Assembly: GCA_022361535.1 (NCBI GenBank) | Contig: JAKSAU010000922.1 | Location: 1 to 20,012, forward strand | DNA length: 20,012 nucleotides | Source of the DNA: Desulfobacterales bacterium | Lineage (GTDB): Bacteria > Desulfobacterota > Desulfobacteria > Desulfobacterales > Desulfobacteraceae | Reading direction: 5' to 3' | Shown here: piece by piece, positions 13,987-20,012 of the stretch | How the letters are laid out: each line of letters opens with the position of its first letter | How positions within the stretch are numbered: position 1 is the stretch's first letter | The notes under the pieces: generated by a model | Databases searched by the model: none | What the model was told of the DNA's origin: nothing | The model's input: only the letters and a program-made list of their open reading frames with translations | Translations under genes and position numbers: made by a program

Positions 13987-15450
13987 ATGGAACCGATAAA
14001 TGAAAAAAACAATGAAACAATTAACACAGTTTCATTTCCTCTGGATATTATAGAGCAGAGCCAAAGTTTAGCGCCGCCATCAGATACCGAAGCCTCTTCA
14101 GATTACACTGTAGAATCGTATGACAACCGGGAACAGCTTTCCGAGTTGTCTTCTTTGTTGGGCAGCCGGCTCGACGGATTTGCACAAACACTTGCCACCA
14201 CTTATTTTTTTTCCGAAGCGTTCTCATGGCTGACCATGACCGCGAAGACAGAACCTTCAGGAACAGTGCTTGCCACAGCATATGAAGATGCCCAAGAGGA
14301 TATCTGGCTCCTTGGCGTTGATGAACTGGCAGGCGCAGGCACCCAAAAGTCTGTGACGCTTAATTCTGAAAGCCGCTCAAGTTTTGATTCAGGATCTTAC
14401 GAATTTTCTCTTACCGTTAACGACAGCACGTATGACATAGAGTTCAGTTTTGAAAATGAGGATACTGATCCTTTGACCAACCACCAGTTTTTTATAAAGC
14501 TGGAACGGGCTCTTGTTTCCACAGGAGCCGATATTAGTACACAGGTCACCCAGATCTATGAGAAAGTCTATTCTGAAGAATATGTTGATAACTATGGGCT
14601 TGAACAGTTTTCATTTTTGTCCCTGGCCAATGGTGAGAGTGGCCAGGATCAGTCCCTTACCTTAGAAGATACTACTGGCGAGTTAATCGCCCTTCTGGGG
14701 TTGGATAAAAATCTGGCATTCCCCAAAAATAGTGAATATACCATAGACTCAGAAGCCTTTGAGTTTTATTCCAATACCATAGAGATTGATGGAGATGCCG
14801 TACAAGCTGTTTTAACAGGAGAAACCGATGATGGTGGTGAACAGTTTTTAGTACAAATAAAAACCACCTACGGTTTTACTGCTCTGGCAGAATCGGTTAA
14901 AACAGTTATTGAAGAATATAACAGCCTGATCGAATGGATTGATGAAAATCAATATTTTATAAGCACCTCGTTAAAAGCGACTCTTTTTTCAGATCTGAAT
15001 TCTGCGGTACTTGAGACTCAAGCCGTATCGTATAAAAACGGCAACGGCGAAAGTGATCCTGATGCCGTTTTTACAGTGGGCGGGGAAAACAGAATTTATG
15101 ATGACGGAAGTCAAGGCTTTTTACCCAGGCTTGATAAAGACACCGATGATACGATTGAGTCGGATCTGGCAGGTATCGGACTCACATTGAATACGGATGG
15201 TACCCTTGGTGTAGAAGACCGGTTTGAAACCAATTTTAGAAGTCGGTTCAGTGATATTTATGAAATTCTATCAGGGGACAACGGATTCTTTACAAAAATA
15301 AGCAATGCGCTTGATAGCATTCGCAATTCTGACAGCGACCAATACGTATATTCAAAAAACCATATTCTGGTTTACTCTACGGATGCAGCATCTGAAGCCA
15401 AAAAAATTTATCAGGAAAACGTCTCTTCACTGATAAATATTTTTGCCTGA
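13987..15450 (+). CDS. FliD-like (flagellar hook-associated 2-like) orphan protein
   Basis: A 487-residue, markedly acidic protein with no signal peptide or membrane segment. Parts resemble the flagellar cap protein FliD. SLTLEDTTGELIALLGLD recalls the repeated-loop region. TALAESVKTVIEEYNSLIEWI recalls the FliD C-terminal domain with its valine-Tyr-Asn segment. LAGIGLTLNTDGTLGVED, then LSGDNGFFTKISNALDSI, match the usual ending of FliD_C (early-step iGi-t-dGtL, then ngl-l-l). The first 60 residues are low-complexity, rich in Ser, Glu and Asn. The assignment is by pattern recognition and is moderate. No flagellar genes are nearby, so it may be a diverged adhesin-like or secreted cap paralogue. 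I chose ATG 13987 over an upstream TTG at 13978 because AGGAG (13973-13977) abuts the TTG but is 9 bases from the ATG. It converges with the minus-strand gene 14 bases away. Confidence 0.75.
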   Translation: MEPINEKNNETINTVSFPLDIIEQSQSLAPPSDTEASSDYTVESYDNREQLSELSSLLGSRLDGFAQTLATTYFFSEAFSWLTMTAKTEPSGTVLATAYEDAQEDIWLLGVDELAGAGTQKSVTLNSESRSSFDSGSYEFSLTVNDSTYDIEFSFENEDTDPLTNHQFFIKLERALVSTGADISTQVTQIYEKVYSEEYVDNYGLEQFSFLSLANGESGQDQSLTLEDTTGELIALLGLDKNLAFPKNSEYTIDSEAFEFYSNTIEIDGDAVQAVLTGETDDGGEQFLVQIKTTYGFTALAESVKTVIEEYNSLIEWIDENQYFISTSLKATLFSDLNSAVLETQAVSYKNGNGESDPDAVFTVGGENRIYDDGSQGFLPRLDKDTDDTIESDLAGIGLTLNTDGTLGVEDRFETNFRSRFSDIYEILSGDNGFFTKISNALDSIRNSDSDQYVYSKNHILVYSTDAASEAKKIYQENVSSLINIFA

Positions 15451-15464
15451 TTAATAATTCCCGC

Positions 15465-16277
15465 TTAATCTTTATATGGTTCTCTTGTGCCGGTATACAG
15501 GTGTTTGCCAAATTTCTCCGGGGAAAATCCCCATTTTTCGTAAATTGTTTCAATGGTATTGGTTTTGGATAAAAGATTCATTCTATGATCAAACAGTTTG
15601 ATAAGGTCTTTGGATAGTTTTGTGTTCGAAAATTGGAGATACAATTTTTCTCCGTCTTTTATGTGGTATATTTTAAGCTGCGAAAAAAGAGCATTATCCT
15701 CAGATTCCATTGCATGACCAATAGTTGAAGGGTAGTCAATCAGTGCATCTATACGATCTATGGCAGTCATCATAAGGCCCGCTGGAACAGAGCCTACTTC
15801 ATGTCTTTCTACTTTTACCTTCCACCAGCTTGTCTTGTCAAAATCATATCCTCTGATCCAGCCTATTACCAAACCAGAAAGCGCATACTGTCCCCTTTCT
15901 TTCAGGTGGGGTAAAAGTCCTTTTTTAACGACAGCGACAACGGGTTCTTCAACGCTGATATGCCAAAAGGGATAGAGTGATTTATTGCCGTCCCTTTGCT
16001 TATCGTAATAGGCACCGACTATGGCATGGGCCTTGCCGGTATCAACCATTAAAACACCACGCTTCCAGGGGACGATTTTCGTGTTAATTTTGATGCCGGC
16101 TGGCTCAAAAATGGTTTTTACTATTTCCCAATAGGCTCCTGTACCGTCCTGGTTGGTGTATTGAGGCCACTCTTCACAGACCAGGGTGATAGATTGTGGA
16201 AACTTGGGCAGGGCAGGGGCTGCTGATAAAATAATCCCCATCAAAATCATGCAGCAGATGATTGTATGTCTTTTCAT
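15465..16277 (-). CDS. Periplasmic solute-binding protein, orphan (second)
   Basis: A 270-residue exported protein. I start it at ATG 16277 (MKRHTIICC), where a basic N terminus and a hydrophobic stretch (ILMGIILSAAPAL) form a signal peptide. An ATG at 16328 overlaps the candidate -10 element and is less likely. The mature protein resembles type 3 solute-binding proteins: EEWPQYTNQDGTGAYWEIVK, then IVPWKRGVLMVDTGKAHAIVG, and a C-terminal TNTIETIYEKWGF. No transporter permease or ATPase gene is adjacent. The Shine-Dalgarno is weak (GGGA close to the ATG). Ligand unknown. It shares the Pro-Trp-x-Arg motif with the other two binding proteins in the window but is otherwise diverged. Confidence 0.82.
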   Translation of the reverse strand: MKRHTIICCMILMGIILSAAPALPKFPQSITLVCEEWPQYTNQDGTGAYWEIVKTIFEPAGIKINTKIVPWKRGVLMVDTGKAHAIVGAYYDKQRDGNKSLYPFWHISVEEPVVAVVKKGLLPHLKERGQYALSGLVIGWIRGYDFDKTSWWKVKVERHEVGSVPAGLMMTAIDRIDALIDYPSTIGHAMESEDNALFSQLKIYHIKDGEKLYLQFSNTKLSKDLIKLFDHRMNLLSKTNTIETIYEKWGFSPEKFGKHLYTGTREPYKD

Positions 16278-16327
16278 GTATCCCGCAAAGCTTAGGTTTC
16301 GGTGCTGTACTGTAAGGCTAAGATACA

Positions 16328-16356
16328 ATTATCTGCAAATCACCGTTAAAAATCAA
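16328..16356 (-). promoter_or_regulatory. Candidate promoter of the second solute-binding protein gene
   Basis: On the minus strand TTGATT (16351-16356) and GATAAT (16328-16333) with a 17-base spacer. Both boxes are close to consensus. It predicts a transcript start near 16320, which favours the downstream ATG at 16277 as translation start. Confidence 0.5.
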
Positions 16357-16400
16357 GTAAAGGGTTAGTAAGCTGTTTAATTGACGGGCTGGTGAGGGTT

Positions 16401-17090
16401 TTAGACGTAGACAGTGGGGTCAGGTATCCCGGCTTCTTCAAACCCCTTTTTCCTGTGAAGGCAGGAGTCACAACTGCCGCAGGATCGTCCTTGAGAGTCT
16501 GGATCGTAACACGAAATAGTCAGCCCGTAATCTACACCCAGGTCGTGGCCCGCCTGAATAATTTCGGATTTTGACATGCTGATCAAAGGGGTTTCAATAG
16601 ACAAAATGGTTTCTTTTGTTACACCGGTTTTAGTGGCCAGGTTGGCCATGGTTTGAAATGCTTGGATAAATTCAGGGCGGCAGTCAGGATACCCTGAGTA
16701 ATCCACAGCCGTTACACCGATAAAAATGGAGCCTGCTTTCAAAACCTCTGCCCAAGCCATGGCATAAGATAAAAAGATGGTATTTCTTGCCGGCACATAG
16801 GTGACAGGAATTTCTTTTTGGTCAATTTCTTCTACGTTTTCATGCTTGGGTACGGTGATATCGTCTGTCAGAGCAGAACCGCCAAATTGTCGCAGGTCAA
16901 TATCAACAATTTTATGGTCCTTTGCCCCTAATTGGTTGGCTACTTTAACAGCACAGTCCAATTCCACAGAGTGGCGTTGGCCATACCTGAAACTTAAACT
17001 GTAGATTTGATTTCCTTTGTCCTTGGCCATGGCCATGGCTGTAGTCGAATCAATGCCTCCTGACGAGAGTACGACAGCTTTGTTTGTCAT
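16401..17090 (-). CDS. queC: 7-cyano-7-deazaguanine synthase QueC
   Basis: A 229-residue PP-loop enzyme that converts 7-carboxy-7-deazaguanine to preQ0 using ATP and ammonia, in the queuosine pathway. The PP-loop SGGIDSTT is at 10-17, [14 protein letters not shown] at 33-46, and [12 protein letters not shown] in the middle. Four zinc-binding Cys sit near the C terminus (C194, C204, C207, C210 in the CYDP and [12 protein letters not shown] region). Length is typical. It is the third gene of queD-queE-queC and starts 6 bases after queE; GAGGAG within the queE end is 11 bases from the ATG. No terminator was found in the 50 bases after it. Confidence 0.96.
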   Translation of the reverse strand: MTNKAVVLSSGGIDSTTAMAMAKDKGNQIYSLSFRYGQRHSVELDCAVKVANQLGAKDHKIVDIDLRQFGGSALTDDITVPKHENVEEIDQKEIPVTYVPARNTIFLSYAMAWAEVLKAGSIFIGVTAVDYSGYPDCRPEFIQAFQTMANLATKTGVTKETILSIETPLISMSKSEIIQAGHDLGVDYGLTISCYDPDSQGRSCGSCDSCLHRKKGFEEAGIPDPTVYV

Positions 17091-17096
17091 GAAAAA

Positions 17097-17741
17097 TTAT
17101 ACTCCTCTCTGGTCCGGGTCCCAGATGATTTTATGCTGTTGAAGGGAGAGCCTTGCTTTGAGTTTGTCTTCCAGTATCCATTCTGTAAGTTGTTCCGGTA
17201 AAATTTGGCCAAAAACCGGGGATATGTGGATATGTTCCATTGGGTGGCCTGCCAGCTCATTTTGAATGATAGCTCTGGCAAATGTGTAATCCAGCCTTGA
17301 TCCAACAACGAATTTGATTTCATCCTGCTGGGTCATATGGGTGAAATTGGATGCCAAAAAGGATTTAGGCTCATTGGATGACGGGCATTTGATGTCCATA
17401 ATCCGGATACAGGACGGATCTACAGGTGCTATGCTCATGCTCCCGTTGGTTTCAAGCAGTACCTGAAATCCCTTTGCCAGCAGAGCGGATATCAGTGCCG
17501 GTGTCTCTTTTTGGATCAGGGGCTCGCCGCCCGTGATTTCTACAAGGTTGCACCCGAATGCAGAAACAGTTTCAATGATTGATTCAATGGACATGGATTC
17601 TGCTTCCGTGGCAGCATACGGTGTATCGCACCATGAGCAGTCAAGATTGCAACCGGATAAACGGACGAAAACACAGGGTAAGCCTGCCCAGGTAGATTCC
17701 CCCTGCAGGCTGTGAAAAATCTCGCAAATGTCCAGGGACAC
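17097..17741 (-). CDS. queE: 7-carboxy-7-deazaguanine synthase QueE
   Basis: A 214-residue radical SAM enzyme converting 6-carboxytetrahydropterin to 7-carboxy-7-deazaguanine. The N terminus has EIFHSLQGEST (7-17), typical of QueE, then the cluster motif CNLDCSWC (C31, C35, C38) and EITGGEPLIQ. It starts with GTG at 17741, directly after the queD stop. The ribosome binding site AGGAGG is formed by the last codons of queD, 5 bases before the GTG, a clear case of translational coupling. It lies in a three-gene queuosine operon with queD and queC. Confidence 0.95.
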   Translation of the reverse strand: MSLDICEIFHSLQGESTWAGLPCVFVRLSGCNLDCSWCDTPYAATEAESMSIESIIETVSAFGCNLVEITGGEPLIQKETPALISALLAKGFQVLLETNGSMSIAPVDPSCIRIMDIKCPSSNEPKSFLASNFTHMTQQDEIKFVVGSRLDYTFARAIIQNELAGHPMEHIHISPVFGQILPEQLTEWILEDKLKARLSLQQHKIIWDPDQRGV

Positions 17742-18122
17742 TTAAACCTCCTGGTAGGAAGAACCGCAGCCCGGGCTTTCAAACACCATGATCTTTTTTA
17801 CAGTGATATGCTCGGTATTCAACCGCCTGGTAAGCTCAGTATATATGAATTTGGAAAGGTTTTCAGAGGTTGGGTTAATACTTCCGAATTCTGCAATTTC
17901 ATTTAAATTGGTATGATCCAGCTTGCTTAAAACATCCTTAACCACACTTTTAACATCCCTGAAATCTATACCAATACCCAGCTGATTTAGCTTTGTGCAT
18001 TGGATGTGCGCCTCTACAATCCAGTTGTGGCCGTGCATTTTTGAACAGTTGCCATCATATCCCCTTAAGGCATGGGCAGCGGCAAAATGGTCTTTAACAT
18101 AGATTTCATATACACCTGGCAT
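17742..18122 (-). CDS. queD: 6-carboxytetrahydropterin synthase QueD
   Basis: A 126-residue T-fold enzyme making 6-carboxy-5,6,7,8-tetrahydropterin from dihydroneopterin triphosphate. The zinc ligands are H17 (HFAAAHAL), H30 and H32 (KMHGHNW), and the catalytic Cys26 lies in GNCSKMH. LDHTNLNE, PTSENLSKFIY and the C-terminal VFESPGCG are also family markers. I start it at ATG 18122, with GGGAG 6 bases upstream, rather than at 18140, because family homology begins at MPGVYEI. It is first in the que operon. A weak promoter (TTGACT at 18198-18203, GTTTAT at 18174-18179 on the minus strand) lies about 50 bases upstream. folE and queF, the other pathway genes, are absent here. Confidence 0.95.
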   Translation of the reverse strand: MPGVYEIYVKDHFAAAHALRGYDGNCSKMHGHNWIVEAHIQCTKLNQLGIGIDFRDVKSVVKDVLSKLDHTNLNEIAEFGSINPTSENLSKFIYTELTRRLNTEHITVKKIMVFESPGCGSSYQEV

Positions 18123-18286
18123 AAGGCACTCCCAGTACAATTAATAAAGGTTTATTTACCTGTAAAGTCTACCATAAACTTGGTTCTGATTCAAAAAAGT
18201 CAAGGCCAATATATTTGCCTGCCATTTTTTCTTTGGATTTGCTATTCTGTGTGCAACTTTGAAACTAAACTTGATTTTATAAAACC

Positions 18287-19081
18287 ATGCACCATAGCCG
18301 TAATTTTGCTTATAACATATTGATTGTTTTTTTATGCTCAGTGTATTTTGTCTTTCCTTGCTTTGCATCGGGAAAGGATGTGCTGATCGTATCTACTGAT
18401 GTTCCCCCTTTTTCAGGGCGAGACCTGCCAGCCCATGGGGCGACTATCGAAATTATTCATGCCGCTTTCTTACATGCCGGATATACGCCACGGTTTGAGT
18501 TCTATCCCTGGCAGCGATCAGTTGAAATGGCGAAAAAGGGACTTGCACATGGTATTGGCAATCTTTGGTATACACCGGAGCGGGCTAAATGGCTGGTGTA
18601 CTCGAACAGTCTATACACACCGAATGTAGTGGGCTTTTTTAAATCCAATAAAGTAAAAATTAAGTTTCACAAGTACAAAGATTTAGCCAGATATACTATT
18701 GGATACATTCATGGGTTTGCTTATCCGGATCGTTTTTTTGAGCAAACCAAAACTTTTACAAGGATCCTTTATTACGATCCAAAAGAATTGATAAGAGCAC
18801 TTACACTGAATCGAATAGATCTTGCTCTCACTCTAAAGCAAAATGGTGAATATATTCTTGAGAACCATTTCCCGGATAAGAGCAGTCTATATGACTTTAT
18901 GGAGCCTCCTATCGATAAGAGGGAAGAATTTCTCGGTATTTCAAAGAAGACGGATGATTACAAAACCCTTTTAATGGAATTTAATCGCGGATTAAGTGCC
19001 ATCCTGCATGATGGAACAATCAAAGAGATCCTTTTCCGGCACAATGTAGACATGCCGTCCGGAATTCCCGGTAACTTTTAA
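18287..19081 (+). CDS. Periplasmic solute-binding protein, orphan (third)
   Basis: A 264-residue exported protein with an N-terminal signal peptide (hydrophobic NILIVFLCSVYFVFPCFA, cleavage near residue 28). The mature part resembles the type 3 solute-binding family: VSTDVPPFSGRDLPAHGATI, YPWQRSVEMAKKGLAHGIGN and TPERAKWLVYS, followed by a second lobe with IGYIHGFAYPD and a C-terminal FNRGLSAILHDGTIKEIL. No ABC permease or ATPase gene is nearby. No convincing Shine-Dalgarno precedes the ATG. It is divergent from the que operon, with 164 bases between starts. The ligand is unknown. A hairpin at 19099-19124 follows but lacks a T run. Confidence 0.82.
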   Translation: MHHSRNFAYNILIVFLCSVYFVFPCFASGKDVLIVSTDVPPFSGRDLPAHGATIEIIHAAFLHAGYTPRFEFYPWQRSVEMAKKGLAHGIGNLWYTPERAKWLVYSNSLYTPNVVGFFKSNKVKIKFHKYKDLARYTIGYIHGFAYPDRFFEQTKTFTRILYYDPKELIRALTLNRIDLALTLKQNGEYILENHFPDKSSLYDFMEPPIDKREEFLGISKKTDDYKTLLMEFNRGLSAILHDGTIKEILFRHNVDMPSGIPGNF

Positions 19082-19211
19082 GTCTAAGTGATTTTTCTAT
19101 CGGAATTCTAAAAAAAATTTCGATTGGCCCTGGTGAAAAAGAGAGTCAACAGGGTTTGGGACAAAAACAAATTGGATGATGGTGCAAAGGTTCGAACCTC
19201 AGAGAATATTT

Positions 19212-19249
19212 CAAAAATAAAACCGGTTTATACCATATGGATAAACCGG
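19212..19249 (-). terminator. Rho-independent terminator after the 73-residue ORF
   Basis: CCGGTTTAT (19223-19231) pairs perfectly with ATAAACCGG (19241-19249) around a 9-base loop that is itself partly palindromic (CCATATGG). On the minus strand the stem is followed directly by TTTTATTTTT (19213-19222), so it terminates leftward transcription from the small ORF at 19297. Confidence 0.75.
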
Positions 19250-19296
19250 CTAATTCGATCAAGCGGACGGTATCGTATTGTGACGTAGATACTATT

Positions 19297-19518
19297 TTAT
19301 GATACCAGCGTGGGTTTCATAAGGATGGATACGTGATTGATTGCAGCAGAGCGGATAGCTGTTACAGAGGTTTCTATCTCTTTAACCAAAGTTTCCATGT
19401 GTTTTTGGGTCGCGGGATCTAACATGTCCCAATTAATCCAAGTATCTGTCAGTTCATCATACACATGAGATCCGACTTTAACGTCCAAGATTGTATTGTC
19501 ATCAAGTTTAATTTCCAT
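19297..19518 (-). CDS. Hypothetical 73-residue protein
   Basis: A small acidic protein I do not recognise. An open frame continues upstream into the tRNA, but ATG 19518 is preferred: GAGGG lies 10 bases before it, and the tRNA with its terminator cannot be part of the gene. The protein opens with a beta-type segment MEIKLDDNTILDVKVG and a TWINWDMLD segment, then a predicted helix (PATQKHMETLVKEIETSVTAIR). No signal peptide, membrane helix or Cys is present. A strong terminator lies 48 bases beyond its stop, which supports it being transcribed. No partner gene is evident; it is bordered by a tRNA and an intergenic region. Confidence 0.55.
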   Translation of the reverse strand: MEIKLDDNTILDVKVGSHVYDELTDTWINWDMLDPATQKHMETLVKEIETSVTAIRSAAINHVSILMKPTLVS

Positions 19519-19607
19519 TGCTTCATTACCCTCTTTTACGCCGAATGCATGGTTTTCCTGAGCAAACTGTGTTGTGTTTTTGTGCAAGAAACCATAAAAG
19601 GCCAAAA

Positions 19608-19647
19608 CTAAAAACCCAGTACCTTTGGAGCTCCCATAGGTACTGGG
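19608..19647 (-). terminator. Terminator of the tRNA-Met gene
   Basis: CCCAGTACC (19615-19623) pairs perfectly with GGTACTGGG (19639-19647) across a 15-base loop. On the minus strand the stem is followed by TTTTTAGTTTTGG. It begins 12 bases after the 3' end of the tRNA. Confidence 0.75.
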
Positions 19648-19659
19648 CCTTGTATTATC

Positions 19660-19736
19660 TGGTAGCGACGCAGGGACTTGAACCCCGGACTCTGCGGATA
19701 TGAGCCGCATGCTCTGACCAACTGAGCTACGTCGCC
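19660..19736 (-). tRNA. tRNA-Met (anticodon CAT), probably elongator
   Basis: A 77-base tRNA with encoded CCA. On the minus strand the acceptor arm is GGCGACG paired with CGTCGCT, its first pair being a G-U wobble. The D arm has AGCTCAGTTGGTCAGAGCA. The anticodon stem TGCGG/CCGCA encloses CTCATAT (anticodon CAT at 34-36). The T arm is CGGGG-TTCAAGT-CCCTG. The shape and GTAGCTCAGTTGG start resemble elongator Met; an Ile2 tRNA (CAT modified to lysidine) is less likely, and the initiator is excluded by the paired acceptor end. Confidence 0.92.
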
Positions 19737-19749
19737 AAAAAACCCAAAT

Positions 19750-19779
19750 AAAATAGCACAGAAAAAGATTCTATGTCAA
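19750..19779 (-). promoter_or_regulatory. Promoter of the tRNA-Met gene
   Basis: On the minus strand a perfect TTGACA (19774-19779) and TATTTT (19750-19755) with an 18-base spacer. The -10 box is 13 bases before the tRNA 5' end, as expected for a tRNA promoter. Confidence 0.65.
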
Positions 19780-19787
19780 TCGATATT

Positions 19788-20012
19788 TTATTTTTTATCG
19801 GATTGGAAGTCTAAAACCTCTACAGTAAAGTTGGTCAGGTTCTCGGGCAGATTTGAAAACACGATCATAAACATAACTGATCCGCCCGGTTTAATATTGA
19901 CATTTAAGTTTTGCTTTCCTGTTTTCAGGTTCAATTGCTTGGTGATATCCGAGATATTTCCTGCTTTAAGAGTCTCTTCAGATATAATATTCCCGCAATA
20001 TGCAACCTGGGA
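19788..20012 (-). CDS. DUF3426 domain protein, 3' end only
   Basis: The last 74 residues of a gene that continues beyond the window's right edge. Reading from the edge it contains VAYCGNIISEETL, the spaced VNIKPGGSVMFMIVFSN segment and LPENLTNFTVEVLDF, then the stop TAA (19788-19790). This matches my memory of the C-terminal DUF3426 domain, found in deltaproteobacterial proteins that often begin with a zinc ribbon and a single membrane helix and have a periplasmic or extracytoplasmic beta domain. The N-terminal zinc ribbon cannot be checked here. The tRNA promoter lies 9 bases after its stop. Function is unknown. Confidence 0.75.
   Translation of the reverse strand, partial: SQVAYCGNIISEETLKAGNISDITKQLNLKTGKQNLNVNIKPGGSVMFMIVFSNLPENLTNFTVEVLDFQSDKK

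Noticed and set aside
16401..18122. que genes as part of a 7-deazaguanine DNA-modification system
   Set aside because: There is no DpdA-like transglycosylase, helicase or restriction gene beside them. The plain queDEC set fits tRNA queuosine synthesis.
18123..18286. Possible preQ1 riboswitch upstream of queD
   Set aside because: I looked for the C-rich hairpin plus A-rich tail of preQ1-I and for a preQ1-II layout on the minus strand. Only a short AGGT-N6-ACCT inverted repeat near 18149-18162 is present, with no recognisable aptamer.
19099..19124. Terminator of the third solute-binding protein gene
   Set aside because: A 9-pair stem including one G-U exists, but G/C-rich sequence and no T run follows it.
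19189..19198. GGTTCGAACC resembling a tRNA T-arm remnant or attachment site
   Set aside because: It is a 10-base palindrome, but flanking bases do not form the 5-base T stem and no acceptor sequence or integrase gene is nearby. Chance is likely.
19519..19710. Upstream extension of the small ORF into the tRNA
   Set aside because: The open frame runs through the tRNA and its terminator; the encoded residues are an accidental translation of structural RNA.
1..20012. CRISPR arrays, insertion sequences, phage or toxin-antitoxin genes
   Set aside because: No regularly spaced repeats, transposase, integrase or toxin-antitoxin pair was seen on either strand.

Overview
This window looks like chromosomal DNA of an anaerobic sulfate-reducing deltaproteobacterium, most likely Desulfobacteraceae (a relative of Desulfobacter, Desulfobacula or Desulfotignum). 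The clues are a CooC-type nickel ATPase, a UbiA/UbiX pair of the kind used for menaquinone, a DUF3426 protein, several orphan periplasmic binding proteins, and Desulfobacter-like protein sequences. That placement is an inference from protein character; no database search was possible. There are no insertion sequences, phage genes, CRISPR arrays or rRNA genes. No stretch without a gene exceeds 300 bases.

Left part, minus strand (1-2371): an AraC-type regulator, then a DUF2000 protein and a proline-dehydrogenase-like flavoprotein whose ribosome binding site touches the DUF2000 stop. Two usually conserved active-site residues of the dehydrogenase appear replaced. Signalling block, plus strand (2548-4953): a GAF-HD-GYP-PilZ protein that probably degrades cyclic di-GMP, closed by a terminator, then a response regulator with a Cys-rich tail in place of a DNA-binding domain.

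Main operon, plus strand (5145-11463): seven closely packed genes, three junctions being 4-base overlaps. They encode a CooC-like ATPase, a class I methyltransferase, an AmmeMemoRadiSam radical SAM enzyme, a UbiA prenyltransferase, the flavin prenyltransferase UbiX, a CCA-adding tRNA nucleotidyltransferase and a DUF89 phosphatase. The UbiA/UbiX pair points to quinone synthesis. CooC points to maturation of a nickel enzyme such as CO dehydrogenase/acetyl-CoA synthase encoded elsewhere. An 81-base nested palindrome follows, placed and shaped as a terminator for the convergent gene.

Middle and right part: an orphan solute-binding protein (minus); a two-ACT-domain phosphoserine phosphatase (plus); a large acidic protein resembling the flagellar cap protein FliD but with no flagellar neighbours (plus); a second orphan solute-binding protein (minus); a queuosine-precursor operon queD-queE-queC (minus); a third orphan solute-binding protein (plus); an unknown 73-residue protein (minus); an elongator tRNA-Met with its own promoter and terminator (minus); and the 3' end of a DUF3426 gene (minus) cut by the window edge.

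No wholly new multi-gene system is obvious. The best leads are the atypical proline-dehydrogenase homologue with its AraC/DUF2000 partners, the orphan FliD-like protein, the three orphan binding proteins sharing a Pro-Trp-x-Arg motif, and the CooC/methyltransferase/radical-SAM group.
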